A stretch of DNA of 64,000 nt from an uncultured Acidimicrobiales bacterium (GTDB taxonomy: Bacteria > Actinomycetota > Acidimicrobiia > Acidimicrobiales > Aldehydirespiratoraceae): contig CATOTC010000004.1 of NCBI GenBank assembly GCA_951812975.1, positions 67,636 through 131,635 of the forward strand, given 5' to 3'. Below, piece after piece: positions 8,839 through 17,011 of the stretch (positions within the stretch are counted from its first letter, which is position 1; each line of letters opens with the position of its first letter). Under the pieces are notes generated by a model that saw nothing but the letters and a program-made list of their open reading frames with translations, had not been told where the DNA came from and made no database searches. Made by a program: the position numbers and the translations under genes.

Positions 8839-10119
8839 TTACGGCTCGGGTGCTTGAGCGGCACCCCGGCCCCGTGCGTTGCCGGCCGTGTGCGAGGGTC
8901 TCGCCTGCTGCGTGGATCCGGTTGGTCGAAGCGCCGCGCTCATGAGCAGGACCCAGTTGTAGGAGAACAACAGCACATAGCTCAACGTCAGATTCACCGC
9001 GACCAGAAACACAACCACCGCGAAGAAGGTCCACGAGTCTGCGCTCGGGTCACGCCACAGAGCCTGGCCCGATCCCCACAGCGCAGTCGCGCTGACCGCC
9101 ACGAAGGGGATCAGCGCAAGCAGCCCGGCACCAAGCCAAACCCCCAGGATGCTGTTGTGGGCACTGCCTACTGCCCACAGTTCACCAGTGCCGCTGAAAT
9201 CGATGGTGTCCCAGACAGTGAACCAGCCGTACCCCACGATCGGACGCTCGACGATCCCGTCCCATCCGAACTCCCAGAGACCACGACGCAGAGCCAACGT
9301 CGAGCTGTTCCATACCGCAGCCGCCACAACTGCTGTCGCCACCGCAACCAACGCCGCGACAGCCGACGCGTACTGCACAGCCCGAGCACCGAACCGGACA
9401 CGACCAACCGAAGCGAACCACAGCAACGAAGCACAGACCACCGCCCCGAACAGGCCGAGCCAGGCGCTGAGACTCCCGCTGCCCACCAACACCGCCAGCC
9501 CCATCACACCCAGCGAAACCGGCAGGACCCGGCCGCTGCCACGAGTCCCCGACAGAGCCGGAACGCCAACCAGCAACCCCAACGCGGCCAGCGAGGCGAG
9601 TTCGTTGGGATCGACGAAAAAACCTCGCCAGTCGCCGTTTTGGTCCCGACCGATCGACTCCGACAGCACCACGGCCAAGAGGCTCCCCGCAAGCACCAAC
9701 GCGACCGTCACCGTCAACGCTCGACGGAAACGGGCGAGGTCCAGATCCGCGACGATCCACGCCAGAGCGGCCAAGCCGATATAGGCGAACGATCTTGCTC
9801 GGGTCACCGACGGGTCCACACTCCACAGACTTGAAGCGACGATGACCGCGGTGAACGCGACCACCGAGGCACCGCCGAGGCGCGACGGCTTACGGAGGCG
9901 TCGACCAGACACCCGTTGAGAGTCGAGCAGCACCGCCAGCACTGACACTGCGGCAGTCGCCGCGAAGATCGAACGCACAGCGGGGTCCTCCCACGTCGGT
10001 GCACCGTGCAGGACATGCCACGCCAGATACATCACCGGGCCGTTGGTGCAGACCAGCAGTGCAGCAACTACCAGCCCGTCGCGGAGCGGACTGCCGAGTG
10101 CGCCCGGATCGTCGCTCAC
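8839..10119 (-). CDS. O-antigen ligase / Wzy-like polymerase membrane protein
   Basis: 426 residues from a GTG, with roughly ten hydrophobic segments. The signature region is near the C-terminus: a WDGIVERPIVGYGWF loop, then SAHNSILGVWLGAGL, the Gly-Tyr-Gly and His-Asn pattern of WaaL/Wzy-fold proteins. These proteins join or polymerise undecaprenyl-linked glycans on the outer face of the membrane. Ligase and polymerase cannot be separated by sequence alone. It fits as the exit step of the 1-8540 glycan genes. The C-terminal tail after about residue 400 is hydrophilic and probably disordered. Confidence 0.8.
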   Translation of the reverse strand: MSDDPGALGSPLRDGLVVAALLVCTNGPVMYLAWHVLHGAPTWEDPAVRSIFAATAAVSVLAVLLDSQRVSGRRLRKPSRLGGASVVAFTAVIVASSLWSVDPSVTRARSFAYIGLAALAWIVADLDLARFRRALTVTVALVLAGSLLAVVLSESIGRDQNGDWRGFFVDPNELASLAALGLLVGVPALSGTRGSGRVLPVSLGVMGLAVLVGSGSLSAWLGLFGAVVCASLLWFASVGRVRFGARAVQYASAVAALVAVATAVVAAAVWNSSTLALRRGLWEFGWDGIVERPIVGYGWFTVWDTIDFSGTGELWAVGSAHNSILGVWLGAGLLALIPFVAVSATALWGSGQALWRDPSADSWTFFAVVVFLVAVNLTLSYVLLFSYNWVLLMSAALRPTGSTQQARPSHTAGNARGRGAAQAPEP

Positions 10120-10180
10120 CGGTTCGTCCTGAGCAGGTGTGCGGGTAGGAGATGCCGCCTCGCTGTGCGGCGTTGTCCTT

Positions 10181-10277
10181 CCCGCCGTTGTTCGCTGCGC
10201 TCACGGGGCCGCTCGGGCCACGGCCTCGCTGAGCGCACGGTCCAAATCATGTCGAATCGCCACCGCCCGCTCGGCCT
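10181..10277 (-). repeat. Post-stop repeated element, copy A
   Basis: Read on the minus strand, directly after the trmA TAG, comes AGGCCGAGCGG, then after about 37 nt GCGAGGCCGTGGCCCGAGCGG-like sequence and CGTGAGCGCAGCGAACAA. The same blocks in the same order follow the tyrS stop (55615-55743), and the last block recurs three times after trpS (37851-37970). Confidence 0.6.
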
Positions 10278-11447
10278 CTAGGCGACGAAAGCGGCGACTG
10301 TCTCCACATGGGAGGTTCCCGGGAACATGTCGATCACCGTGTAGCGGTCGAGGCTCATACCTGCGTCTTCCAGCAGTTTCGCGTCACGGGCGAATGAACT
10401 CGGATCGCAGCTGACCAACACGAAGAGATCGGGCTCAGCTCGAAGCAGCGACTGCACGCCGCGCGCACCCAGGCCGTCCCGAGCCGGGTCGGCAACCACC
10501 ACGGCCGCCGGAGATGGACGCCAGTTCTCGACCGGGGCGGTAATGACCAGCGCATCGCTGCCATTGAGGTTCACCCGGGCATCGGCAGTGCAGTCCTTCG
10601 TCCGTTCGATCACATGCACCTTGCGCCCGTTTCCGACAGTGCCCGCAAAGATCCCGATGCCCGCATAGGCGTCCACCATGACCCCGTCGTCGGCCAGATC
10701 GTCCACCATCGTGGTCACCTCGTCGACCAGGGCGTCGACTCCGGCCGGACGGTTCTGAAAGAACGACCGGGCCGAGACGCGCCAGCGACGACCACCGGCC
10801 TCCTCGTGAATCCAGGCGCGTCTGCCACCGCGAAGTTCAGCAATCGTCACCACGCCGACGTCGTCGGGAACCGACACCCCGAAATCGCTGCCATTCACGA
10901 CAACCATGCGTTCGCCTGTGCGGTTGCCGATCCTGATCGTGACCTCGTCGGCCTCCCCGAAACGTCCATCGACGAGCAGCTGTTCAGCCGCGGGGTCAAC
11001 CGCATCGCACACGTCAGGCACGATCACGTCATGGGAGGATCGGACCCGATAACCGGCTCGACCCCTGACCACCGCCGCTTTGACAGTCGTGCGTCCCTCG
11101 TCGTTGTCGAGCGAACGCAGCGACGGGTCGGGGGCGGACACCCCCGCGCGCACCAGCTGGTCGACAACCATCGACTGCTTCATTCGCAGTTGCGCGTCGG
11201 GCGCCACATGCAGCAGATCACAACCGCCGCAACCCTCGAGCTGGTGGGAGCAGCGCACCGGCACCCGATCCGCCGACGCCTCAATCACCGAGATTATTCG
11301 TGCTCGAGACCAGCGCCGGTCGATCCGCAAGATCTCAGCGGTGACCGTTTCGCCGGGAAGCGCACCTTCGACAAAGACGATTCTTCCGTTGTCGGCCCGG
11401 GCTACCCCGGCGCCGTCCCGCGCCGTGGCGGTCACGCGCAATCTCAT
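10278..11447 (-). CDS. 23S rRNA/tRNA (uracil-5-)-methyltransferase, RumA/TrmA family
   Basis: 389 residues from an ATG. The order is a TRAM-like N-terminal barrel (1-55), a Cys-rich stretch with CSHQLEGCGGCDLL at about 66 that could bind a 4Fe-4S cluster as in RumA, then a Rossmann methyltransferase domain with VDAYAGIGIFAG as motif I. SCDPSSFARD contains the catalytic nucleophile Cys, and the MFPGTSHVETVAAF tail is diagnostic for the family. It uses SAM to make 5-methyluridine in RNA; rRNA versus tRNA cannot be decided. It is divergent from rpe with a 41-bp spacer holding a -10 element for each gene. Confidence 0.86.
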   Translation of the reverse strand: MRLRVTATARDGAGVARADNGRIVFVEGALPGETVTAEILRIDRRWSRARIISVIEASADRVPVRCSHQLEGCGGCDLLHVAPDAQLRMKQSMVVDQLVRAGVSAPDPSLRSLDNDEGRTTVKAAVVRGRAGYRVRSSHDVIVPDVCDAVDPAAEQLLVDGRFGEADEVTIRIGNRTGERMVVVNGSDFGVSVPDDVGVVTIAELRGGRRAWIHEEAGGRRWRVSARSFFQNRPAGVDALVDEVTTMVDDLADDGVMVDAYAGIGIFAGTVGNGRKVHVIERTKDCTADARVNLNGSDALVITAPVENWRPSPAAVVVADPARDGLGARGVQSLLRAEPDLFVLVSCDPSSFARDAKLLEDAGMSLDRYTVIDMFPGTSHVETVAAFVA

Positions 11448-11453
11448 AATGGA

Positions 11454-11459
11454 ACGGTA
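11454..11459 (-). promoter_or_regulatory. -10 element of the uracil methyltransferase gene
   Basis: TACCGT on the minus strand with 6 nt to the ATG and no ribosome binding site between; consistent with a leaderless transcript. Confidence 0.45.
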
Positions 11460-11475
11460 TCGGCGCCATCGCGAT

Positions 11476-11481
11476 TAGTGT
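11476..11481 (+). promoter_or_regulatory. -10 element of rpe
   Basis: TAGTGT with 7 nt to the GTG start and no Shine-Dalgarno sequence; consistent with a leaderless transcript. Confidence 0.5.
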
Positions 11482-11488
11482 CGCGGAT

Positions 11489-12160
11489 GTGCGTCGTCCG
11501 ATTGAAATTGCTCCGTCCATACTTCCCGCCGACTTTGCACGGCTGGGTCAGGAGTGCACCGATCTCGAGAACGCCGGCGTCGACCGCATCCACTGGGATG
11601 TGATGGACGGTGTGTTCGTCCCCAACATCACCATGGGCCCCGACATCGTGAAGAGCCTGCGCAGCCATCTCACGATTCCCTTCGAAGCCCATCTGATGGT
11701 CGTCAATGCCGACGAGTTCGCGCCGCTGTTCGTCGAAGCCGGCTGCTCGACGGTGATGGTTCACGCCGAGGCGTGCACACACCTGCACCGCTCACTGAAC
11801 AACATTCGAAACCTCGGGGCCCGAGCCGGTGTGGTCCTCAATCCCCACACACCGGCATGCACGATCGCCAATGTCCTAGAGCAAACCGACCACATCCTGA
11901 TAATGACCGTGAACCCCGGTTTCGGCGGCCAGACCTATATTCGGCTGCTCGACAAGATCTCCGAGACCAAAGCGATGGTCGATGCCGGCTCCTACGAGAT
12001 CGACATTGAAGTCGACGGCGGGATCAATGCCGACAACATCGGCGAATGCGCAGCCGCGGGCGCCAACGTCTTCGTCAGCGGTTCCGCCCTGTTCCGATAC
12101 GACGACCGCGCCGCGGGTGTAAGCGAACTGCGCGCCTGCGCCGAAGCCGCCCGCAGCTAG
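11489..12160 (+). CDS. rpe: Ribulose-phosphate 3-epimerase
   Basis: 223 residues, the usual size for Rpe (about 220), from a GTG. The TIM-barrel begins at IAPSILPADF and carries the family signatures: WDVMDGVFVPN with the catalytic Asp, HLMV, MTVNPGFGGQ with the phosphate loop, and VDGGIN with the second catalytic Asp. It interconverts ribulose 5-phosphate and xylulose 5-phosphate in the pentose phosphate pathway in the cytoplasm. It is a single-gene unit converging on clpP. Confidence 0.95.
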   Translation: MRRPIEIAPSILPADFARLGQECTDLENAGVDRIHWDVMDGVFVPNITMGPDIVKSLRSHLTIPFEAHLMVVNADEFAPLFVEAGCSTVMVHAEACTHLHRSLNNIRNLGARAGVVLNPHTPACTIANVLEQTDHILIMTVNPGFGGQTYIRLLDKISETKAMVDAGSYEIDIEVDGGINADNIGECAAAGANVFVSGSALFRYDDRAAGVSELRACAEAARS

Positions 12161-12207
12161 CGTCGCGATGCCCCGTTGAAATTCGACCCGGGCCTGTTGC
12201 GCTCGGC

Positions 12208-12798
12208 CTAGAGCATCTCTCCACGCTTGACGATCACGTGGTCGATGATGCCGTAATCCTTGGCCTGCTCCGCGGTGAACCAACGGTCGCGGTCGGAGTC
12301 GGCTTCGATCTCTTCGTACGTGCGACCCGTGTGTTGAGCGATGCGTTCCTGCAGCAGGCGCTTGGTGTAGGCCATCTGCTCGGCCTGGATCGCGATGTCA
12401 GTCGCCTGGCCCTCGACCCCGCCGAGCGGCTGGTGCATCATGATCCGCGCGTGGGGAAGCGCATACCGTTTGCCCGGCGCACCGGCGCACAGCAGGAACT
12501 GGCCCATGGAGGCCCCCAGGCCCATGCAGATGGTGCCGACCTCAGGCTCGACGAACTGCATGGTGTCGTAGATGGCCATTCCGGCGGTCACCGAACCTCC
12601 CGGAGAGTTGATGTAGAGCCAGATCGGCTTTTCCTTGTCCTGGCCCTCCAGGTAGAGCAGTTGAGCGGTGATGTAGTTGGCGATCTCGTCGTTGACGTCG
12701 GTGCCGAGCACGACAATGCGGTCCTGAAGCAGTCGATGGAAGATGTCGGCCTGCGGGTTGACGAGATTGGTGGTGGCCAGGTTCGGGGGCTGAGTCAT
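12208..12798 (-). CDS. clpP: ATP-dependent Clp protease proteolytic subunit
   Basis: 196 residues from an ATG. The Ser-His-Asp triad of ClpP is in place: [11 protein letters not shown] gives the nucleophile Ser near 96, [12 protein letters not shown] the His, and the acidic partner follows near [14 protein letters not shown] at about 63 is the oxyanion-side loop. It forms the tetradecameric protease chamber fed by ClpX/ClpC; neither partner gene is adjacent. A TAGCCT hexamer is 7 nt before the ATG. The stop codon is followed by GCCGAGCG, a partial match to the post-stop repeats described elsewhere. Confidence 0.95.
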   Translation of the reverse strand: MTQPPNLATTNLVNPQADIFHRLLQDRIVVLGTDVNDEIANYITAQLLYLEGQDKEKPIWLYINSPGGSVTAGMAIYDTMQFVEPEVGTICMGLGASMGQFLLCAGAPGKRYALPHARIMMHQPLGGVEGQATDIAIQAEQMAYTKRLLQERIAQHTGRTYEEIEADSDRDRWFTAEQAKDYGIIDHVIVKRGEML

Positions 12799-12805
12799 CG
12801 CACGT

Positions 12806-12811
12806 AGGCTA
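12806..12811 (-). promoter_or_regulatory. -10 element of clpP
   Basis: TAGCCT on the minus strand, 7 nt from the ATG, with no Shine-Dalgarno sequence between. Confidence 0.5.
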
Positions 12812-12842
12812 CCGCCGCCAAGCTGCGCTCAATCATCGCAGC

Positions 12843-12848
12843 TAGGCT
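12843..12848 (+). promoter_or_regulatory. -10 element of tRNA-Leu
   Basis: TAGGCT ends 11 nt before the first base of the tRNA, giving a transcript with a leader of about 5 nt. Confidence 0.45.
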
Positions 12849-12859
12849 GGGCCGCCCAC

Positions 12860-12943
12860 GCGGACGTGGCGGAATTGGCATACGCGCCAGGTTTAGGTCC
12901 TGGTACCCGAAAGGGTGTGGGGGTTCGACTCCCCCCGTCCGCA
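12860..12943 (+). tRNA. tRNA-Leu (anticodon UAG)
   Basis: 84-nt class II tRNA. The acceptor stem GCGGACG pairs with CGTCCGC. The anticodon stem CCAGG/CCTGG encloses the loop TTTAGGT with TAG at 12894-12896. There is a short variable arm with the stem CCCG/GGGT, and a GGTTCGACTCC T-loop. The discriminator is A and no CCA end is encoded. The DNA immediately downstream changes to gene-poor accessory sequence, which makes this a possible integration point. Confidence 0.95.
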
Positions 12944-12986
12944 CCCTCGGGTTGTTCAACGTCTACGGCTGTTTGTGTTCAACACC

Positions 12987-13017
12987 AAACCGGGAAAAGA
13001 GGGTAGCCCCCGGTTTT
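12987..13017 (+). terminator. Probable terminator after tRNA-Leu
   Basis: An 8-bp stem (AAACCGGG at 12987-12994 with CCCGGTTT at 13009-13016) and a 14-nt loop, ending in four Ts, lies 43 nt after the tRNA. Confidence 0.5.
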
Positions 13018-13364
13018 CGTGGTTGCTGGTGGTGTTGACTCGGCCCGCTGCGGTTTCGGGGGTGTTGTGGGGGTTCGTCGTGATGCGGTGGGCTGTGGCT
13101 GGGCGCGTTGAAGCTGACGGGTGGTTAGCCCGTCAGCTTCAACGCCGAATTGGTGCGGGCCGGGCTATGGGGGTGCTCGGCTCGCTCTGGCTTTGGTGGC
13201 GCTTGGGGGAGAACCAACGTGGCGGGTGCCCGCGTCGATGTCGGTGTCGTTCACAGTTTGGTGAGGTTGTGAACGACTGGTAGTCACTGGCAATCGGACA
13301 AAGTACGTAATTTTCTGCCGCCTACCAAGGCGGGACGGCTTCTGTCTCGTCTGTAGCGATCAGC
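13018..13364. other. Gene-poor DNA at the edge of the accessory region
   Basis: No convincing gene. The only clear structures are the 17-bp perfect inverted repeat listed separately and a smaller hairpin at 13318-13333 (CCGCCT/AGGCGG). Base composition drops from GC-rich near the tRNA towards AT-richer DNA around 13290. Confidence 0.5.
13105..13145. repeat. 17-bp perfect inverted repeat with 7-nt loop
   Basis: GCGTTGAAGCTGACGGG at 13105-13121 is exactly complementary to 13129-13145, with the loop TGGTTAG. There is no T-tract on either strand, so it is not an ordinary terminator. It could be a remnant recombination or protein-binding site. Confidence 0.7.
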
Positions 13365-13508
13365 GTGGTGACGTACATCCACTATCGCATCGTCGCTGGT
13401 TATCCTGATTCAGTCTTCGTCGATTACGAGCGCATCTATCGTGAAACTTTAGAAGAAGTACTCACACAGCAACGAATGAGATGTTTGGAGAACCCGTTCC
13501 TCTGGTAG
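13365..13508 (+). CDS. Possible small hypothetical protein
   Basis: 47 residues from a GTG at 13365 (or 46 from the GTG at 13368). The translation is rich in Tyr, Glu and Ile (TYIHYRIVAGYPDSV) and reads like a folded-protein fragment rather than noise. There is no recognisable family and no clear ribosome binding site. It may be the remnant of a longer island gene. The frame is open upstream only to a stop at 13308. Confidence 0.25.
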   Translation: MVTYIHYRIVAGYPDSVFVDYERIYRETLEEVLTQQRMRCLENPFLW

Positions 13509-13784
13509 TGAGGCAACTTTCTCGGCAAGCTGTTGCTGATGGGCCCCTAGGTACCGCGATAAGTCATGTTCGCGATAGCGTGTTTGACATCTTGTCACAC
13601 CTCGGTTGTGTCGGTGTCCTAGCGATTTGGTGCTATCGGATGGTCCCGGTGGCTGACCCAAAGTAGCTAACTCTCGCTGTCTTTTGTCTATGTTTCGTGA
13701 GCACTGCGTCGGTTACAGTCACGGCGCAGCATCTGGCTGGATTGCCTCTTCGGTGCGGATGGGAATATGTCCCGCACACCGTGC
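13509..13784. other. No gene seen
   Basis: AT-richer spacer before the convergent minus-strand gene. A plus-strand frame at 13481-13666 exists but has no start signal or family resemblance. Confidence 0.4.
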
Positions 13785-14675
13785 CTATTGCAGGGCACGG
13801 TTTCGTATTTCGTAATAGTGGTTGATGACCTCTTGACTAAAACCCTCTTCAAGTAGAAGGTCAGACTCTGAACCATCCCACTCCATGTCGAAGTTCACTA
13901 GACCAAGGAGACTTTCGGTGATTGTTTTGGGAAAATTGAGCTTATGCCAGCTAGCTAGCAGCGAACACACTTGTACCCACAGAGCTAGAGAGATGGAGAA
14001 ATACACGGAAGCCATTTCACGATTTCTTTCCAGGCTCCCAGACGAGGAATGCGATGGCGGCAACACTAGATCCGCATGAACAGCTTTACTCAACACACCA
14101 TACACGTTCATATTCGAGTCAGAGGGTAACATTTCGTCGAAAAGGTTTGACACCAAATCGCTATAGCAAGGAACATTACAACGTTGCCACCCCTGTCTCT
14201 CAAACACTGACTCAACGATCTCACGATCTCGCCCTGACAATGTATCGTCACCTAAGTCCTTGTCGAACCGTTCAAAGGTTCTGAGGAGGACGGAGCCGAA
14301 TCGCTGCAAACGGTGATCCCAACGTATCTTGGGAGACAGCACCCAACAAGCACTTGCGCAAGCCTCTAACGAAACTCTGGACAGAACTAGAACTGATGGT
14401 ATTGGAAAGTGCGCTTGAGGAACACCTAGAATGGTGCATGTTGAAGCCAAGTGACTTCTGGCTATCTCTAGCCAACTCTTTACCTGAAGGTCCACGTCAG
14501 GAATGCTGATAAGGCTGACGGGAGACGCTAAGTGTTCCTCTGATATGTCCTTTTCATAAGCAAACAGGGAGTGTTCAGGATCGTCAGAAACGTTGCCAAG
14601 TGCCTCAACTGTTTCTTTCATCAGGTCTACCGCTTGTTTAACAATATCCCTTACTAGCTGATCGTGGGTATCCAC
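13785..14675 (-). CDS. Hypothetical protein of a two-gene island cassette
   Basis: 296 residues. The GTG at 14675 is chosen because GAAAGGA stands 6 nt before it; an ATG at 14723 has no such site. The protein is soluble and helical. A central stretch, SVLVLSRVSLEACASACWVL followed by spaced Arg residues, resembles conserved actinobacterial hypothetical proteins whose function I do not know. GC content is about 38-47% in the lines I counted, far below the neighbours, a sign of transfer. It lies 62 bp downstream of the HEPN-motif gene on the same strand, so the two probably form one unit. A role in phage defence or as a toxin partner is speculation from context. Confidence 0.65.
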   Translation of the reverse strand: MDTHDQLVRDIVKQAVDLMKETVEALGNVSDDPEHSLFAYEKDISEEHLASPVSLISIPDVDLQVKSWLEIARSHLASTCTILGVPQAHFPIPSVLVLSRVSLEACASACWVLSPKIRWDHRLQRFGSVLLRTFERFDKDLGDDTLSGRDREIVESVFERQGWQRCNVPCYSDLVSNLFDEMLPSDSNMNVYGVLSKAVHADLVLPPSHSSSGSLERNREMASVYFSISLALWVQVCSLLASWHKLNFPKTITESLLGLVNFDMEWDGSESDLLLEEGFSQEVINHYYEIRNRALQ

Positions 14676-14737
14676 GCTGTGTCCTTTCTCTATTCCTTTG
14701 CAAGGAGCACCGTCAGAAGCCATCCCAAACCGTGGGG

Positions 14738-16372
14738 CTAGAGGATGTCTAGGTCGATTCCGAAGTGAGAAGCGAGGTCGTACAGGAGGCGTTCAGCGTG
14801 GCGGAGCATTGTGGCGACTTCTTGGATTGAGTCGTCGTTGACTCCCGTGTCAGCTAGCACCTTGGTGTAGTCAGAGCCTTTGCGGTGTGCTGTGAGCTTG
14901 CTGCGGAGCCGTTGAACCCGCCTCAGATACTCGATGTCGCGCTCAACCGTCGGGTACTGCTCCTGGATCATCCACCGCTCCAGCTTGCCGATGCCTTTCT
15001 CGCCCTTTTCCTTGGTGGGCAACTGCTGCTGGATGGATGCTTCGTTGATGGCGTCAACTATGACCTTTGCCAAACCCATCACTTGGTGCTCGAACTCGGG
15101 CTGGCTGTTGTTCAGCGGAATACGAAGACGCTGCAGGACATGGACGTCATCAGATTCGGGCTCCTTGAACAGCACCCAGCCGAATCGCTCTCGCCACTTG
15201 CGGTTGAACCGGCCATACGCCGACTTGAAGCACAGGTCAGGCGAGTCCGGGCCAGCCCACTGTCCTAGGAATGCGCGCTGGAATTGAGTTTGGCTCAGAC
15301 CCCCCGTCGGGACCACGTTAAAGGTCAGCCAGTAGGTGCGCTCAGACTCAGGCAGGTCGCGCCCCAAGTCTCCGAGGAAGACCGTCACATGGTCAGGATG
15401 GTCGTTGTCTACGCGGAGCCCCCATAGGCCGCCGCAGTCCAGATGGCCGTCTCCTATGGAGTATTTCTCAGGCTGCTCGTAGTAGCGCTGCAGCACCTCG
15501 CGCCGAAAGTGGACCGGCGTCAGATAGTGGGGAACGTCTGGATTCTTGCCAAAGTAGTCGGCGAGCTGCTCCGGCTCACATGTGTGCCTGATGGGCTCAC
15601 CGTCAGCGTCTTCGTCGATGATGAACTCGTGGTAGGTCTCCGGTGTCTGGGTGTCAAACGGCGGGATGCCTGCCTTCTCCCGCGGTGGTGCCTCCAGTAT
15701 CTTGCGGCCGTCTAGCACGGAGCAAGGTCTTTGCCTTCCCCACGCGTCAGACATGTGGATGCTGAGGCTCATGTCGTCTCGGCTCTTAGGCACGGCGATT
15801 TCAAGGAGCGGGATTATCTCATCGGGGTCGTCAACGTACTGATGCGAGCTGATGCGCAGCACTAGGTCAAGTTGCTTGCCTGCTTGGAACTGTCGAATGA
15901 ACTTCGTACGAACCCGCACGCTCGCGGGGCCTATCTCAGCAGCCAGATCCTCGGAGCCGTCGTCGTTGACTTTGATGAACTCCGTCCCTGCGTCGTTGAC
16001 CCACAGGTTGTGGTACAGCCGGAACTCCTCGCTGAGCTGCGGCTTCATGGGTGGGCGCACCCCGTAGTGGTCCTGAAATATCACAAGCGGCTCGTAACCG
16101 TCGGTGACTGCTCTCTCATACTCGATCTGCTCAATACCGCTAACGCCATACGTGTACGAGAACCCGGGAGCACCAAAGTCGATGAGCGGGAGGTGGCAGT
16201 TGTCGTCGATGATGTCGTGTCTGCGTCCCTTGGGTGCGAGCAGGCACCAGTGGAGCACATCCAGATCGCCGTCCTTGGCCGACTCGTAGAGCACCGTCCA
16301 CGGGCCATCCCCGGCGCTCTCAAATGTCTGACGCACGTCGCGCTGCTCAACGACAGCAAGCACATCGCTCAT
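14738..16372 (-). CDS. Hypothetical protein with a C-terminal HEPN-like motif
   Basis: 544 residues from an ATG with AAAGGA 7 nt upstream. The first about 400 residues show no family I can name; they are acidic with several WG and YG beta segments. The last about 110 residues are helical and contain RSKLTAH, an R-x5-H pattern like the catalytic motif of HEPN ribonucleases, followed by a two-helix ending (LRHAERLLYDLASH). This end also resembles the C-termini of large abortive-infection proteins such as ApeA, which combine an unrelated N-domain with HEPN. It is the first gene of a two-gene island cassette. Function as an RNase effector is an inference. Confidence 0.6.
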   Translation of the reverse strand: MSDVLAVVEQRDVRQTFESAGDGPWTVLYESAKDGDLDVLHWCLLAPKGRRHDIIDDNCHLPLIDFGAPGFSYTYGVSGIEQIEYERAVTDGYEPLVIFQDHYGVRPPMKPQLSEEFRLYHNLWVNDAGTEFIKVNDDGSEDLAAEIGPASVRVRTKFIRQFQAGKQLDLVLRISSHQYVDDPDEIIPLLEIAVPKSRDDMSLSIHMSDAWGRQRPCSVLDGRKILEAPPREKAGIPPFDTQTPETYHEFIIDEDADGEPIRHTCEPEQLADYFGKNPDVPHYLTPVHFRREVLQRYYEQPEKYSIGDGHLDCGGLWGLRVDNDHPDHVTVFLGDLGRDLPESERTYWLTFNVVPTGGLSQTQFQRAFLGQWAGPDSPDLCFKSAYGRFNRKWRERFGWVLFKEPESDDVHVLQRLRIPLNNSQPEFEHQVMGLAKVIVDAINEASIQQQLPTKEKGEKGIGKLERWMIQEQYPTVERDIEYLRRVQRLRSKLTAHRKGSDYTKVLADTGVNDDSIQEVATMLRHAERLLYDLASHFGIDLDIL

Positions 16373-17011
16373 AGGGGTTCCTTTATGCTCCTGAAACTGC
16401 CCACGAAACGATCCTCGATCATCGGGTTCCTTCCTTGTTTGCCGGACAGCACCTCAGGGTACAACCAGCGTGTGACACGGCTCGGCGTCAACCGTTCGTC
16501 AGGGCGGTCTTCCTGGCGTCAGTTGCGCGCCGTTCGCCGCTGTGCCATGTCATCTCGTCGCCGTTCCAGGTGCTACGAGGACAGAAGGCCTCTGCTCTCG
16601 AACCCGGCAGCATCGTTCCATGTGTTGTTCTGAGCGCGTCCCTACCCAACGAATATGGGGAACCCCCAACGTGAATATGGGGAACCTGCCGGCACCGCGC
16701 GAACCCGCAGCTAAAAGCAGGTCACAAGACCCCCGACCTGCACAGGGTGGCGGTTCAACTGTGAATTGGGAACACGGGCCGCTTGAATTGGGAAGACGGT
16801 TATTGAGGGTTGTGGTTTCGTTGCAACGCCAAGCGAAACCCTAAGTGGTGAACAACCCACCACCTGCTGCCCGGCGATTCGTCGCTTGCGACTCTCCGCA
16901 CTTCGTATCGGGACAGCCGGGCCGGCCTGAAGCGGTCTCGGGGCCGCCTTTGCCCAACCAGAAAATCCATATACCTGTAGCGTTGGCTCTTCCGAACCGT
17001 GGAGTGTGCGC
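16373..17011. other. Intergenic region with short direct repeats
   Basis: No gene with credible coding character in 640 bp. It contains the promoter region for the HEPN-motif gene and two pairs of short direct repeats (GAATATGGGGAACC at 16651 and 16673; GAATTGGGAA at 16763 and 16785). The sequence is probably a patchwork of insertions and remnants. Confidence 0.4.
16651..16794 (+). repeat. Iterated GAAT(AT)TGGGGA motifs
   Basis: GAATATGGGGAACC occurs at 16651-16664 and 16673-16686, 22 bp apart. GAATTGGGAA occurs at 16763-16772 and 16785-16794, also 22 bp apart. The two forms resemble each other. The equal spacing suggests binding-site iterons or an old tandem duplication. Confidence 0.5.

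Noticed and set aside
12915-13283. A plus-strand frame of 122 codons beginning inside tRNA-Leu
   Set aside because: It overlaps the tRNA and the terminator and reads through the 17-bp hairpin; no family resemblance.
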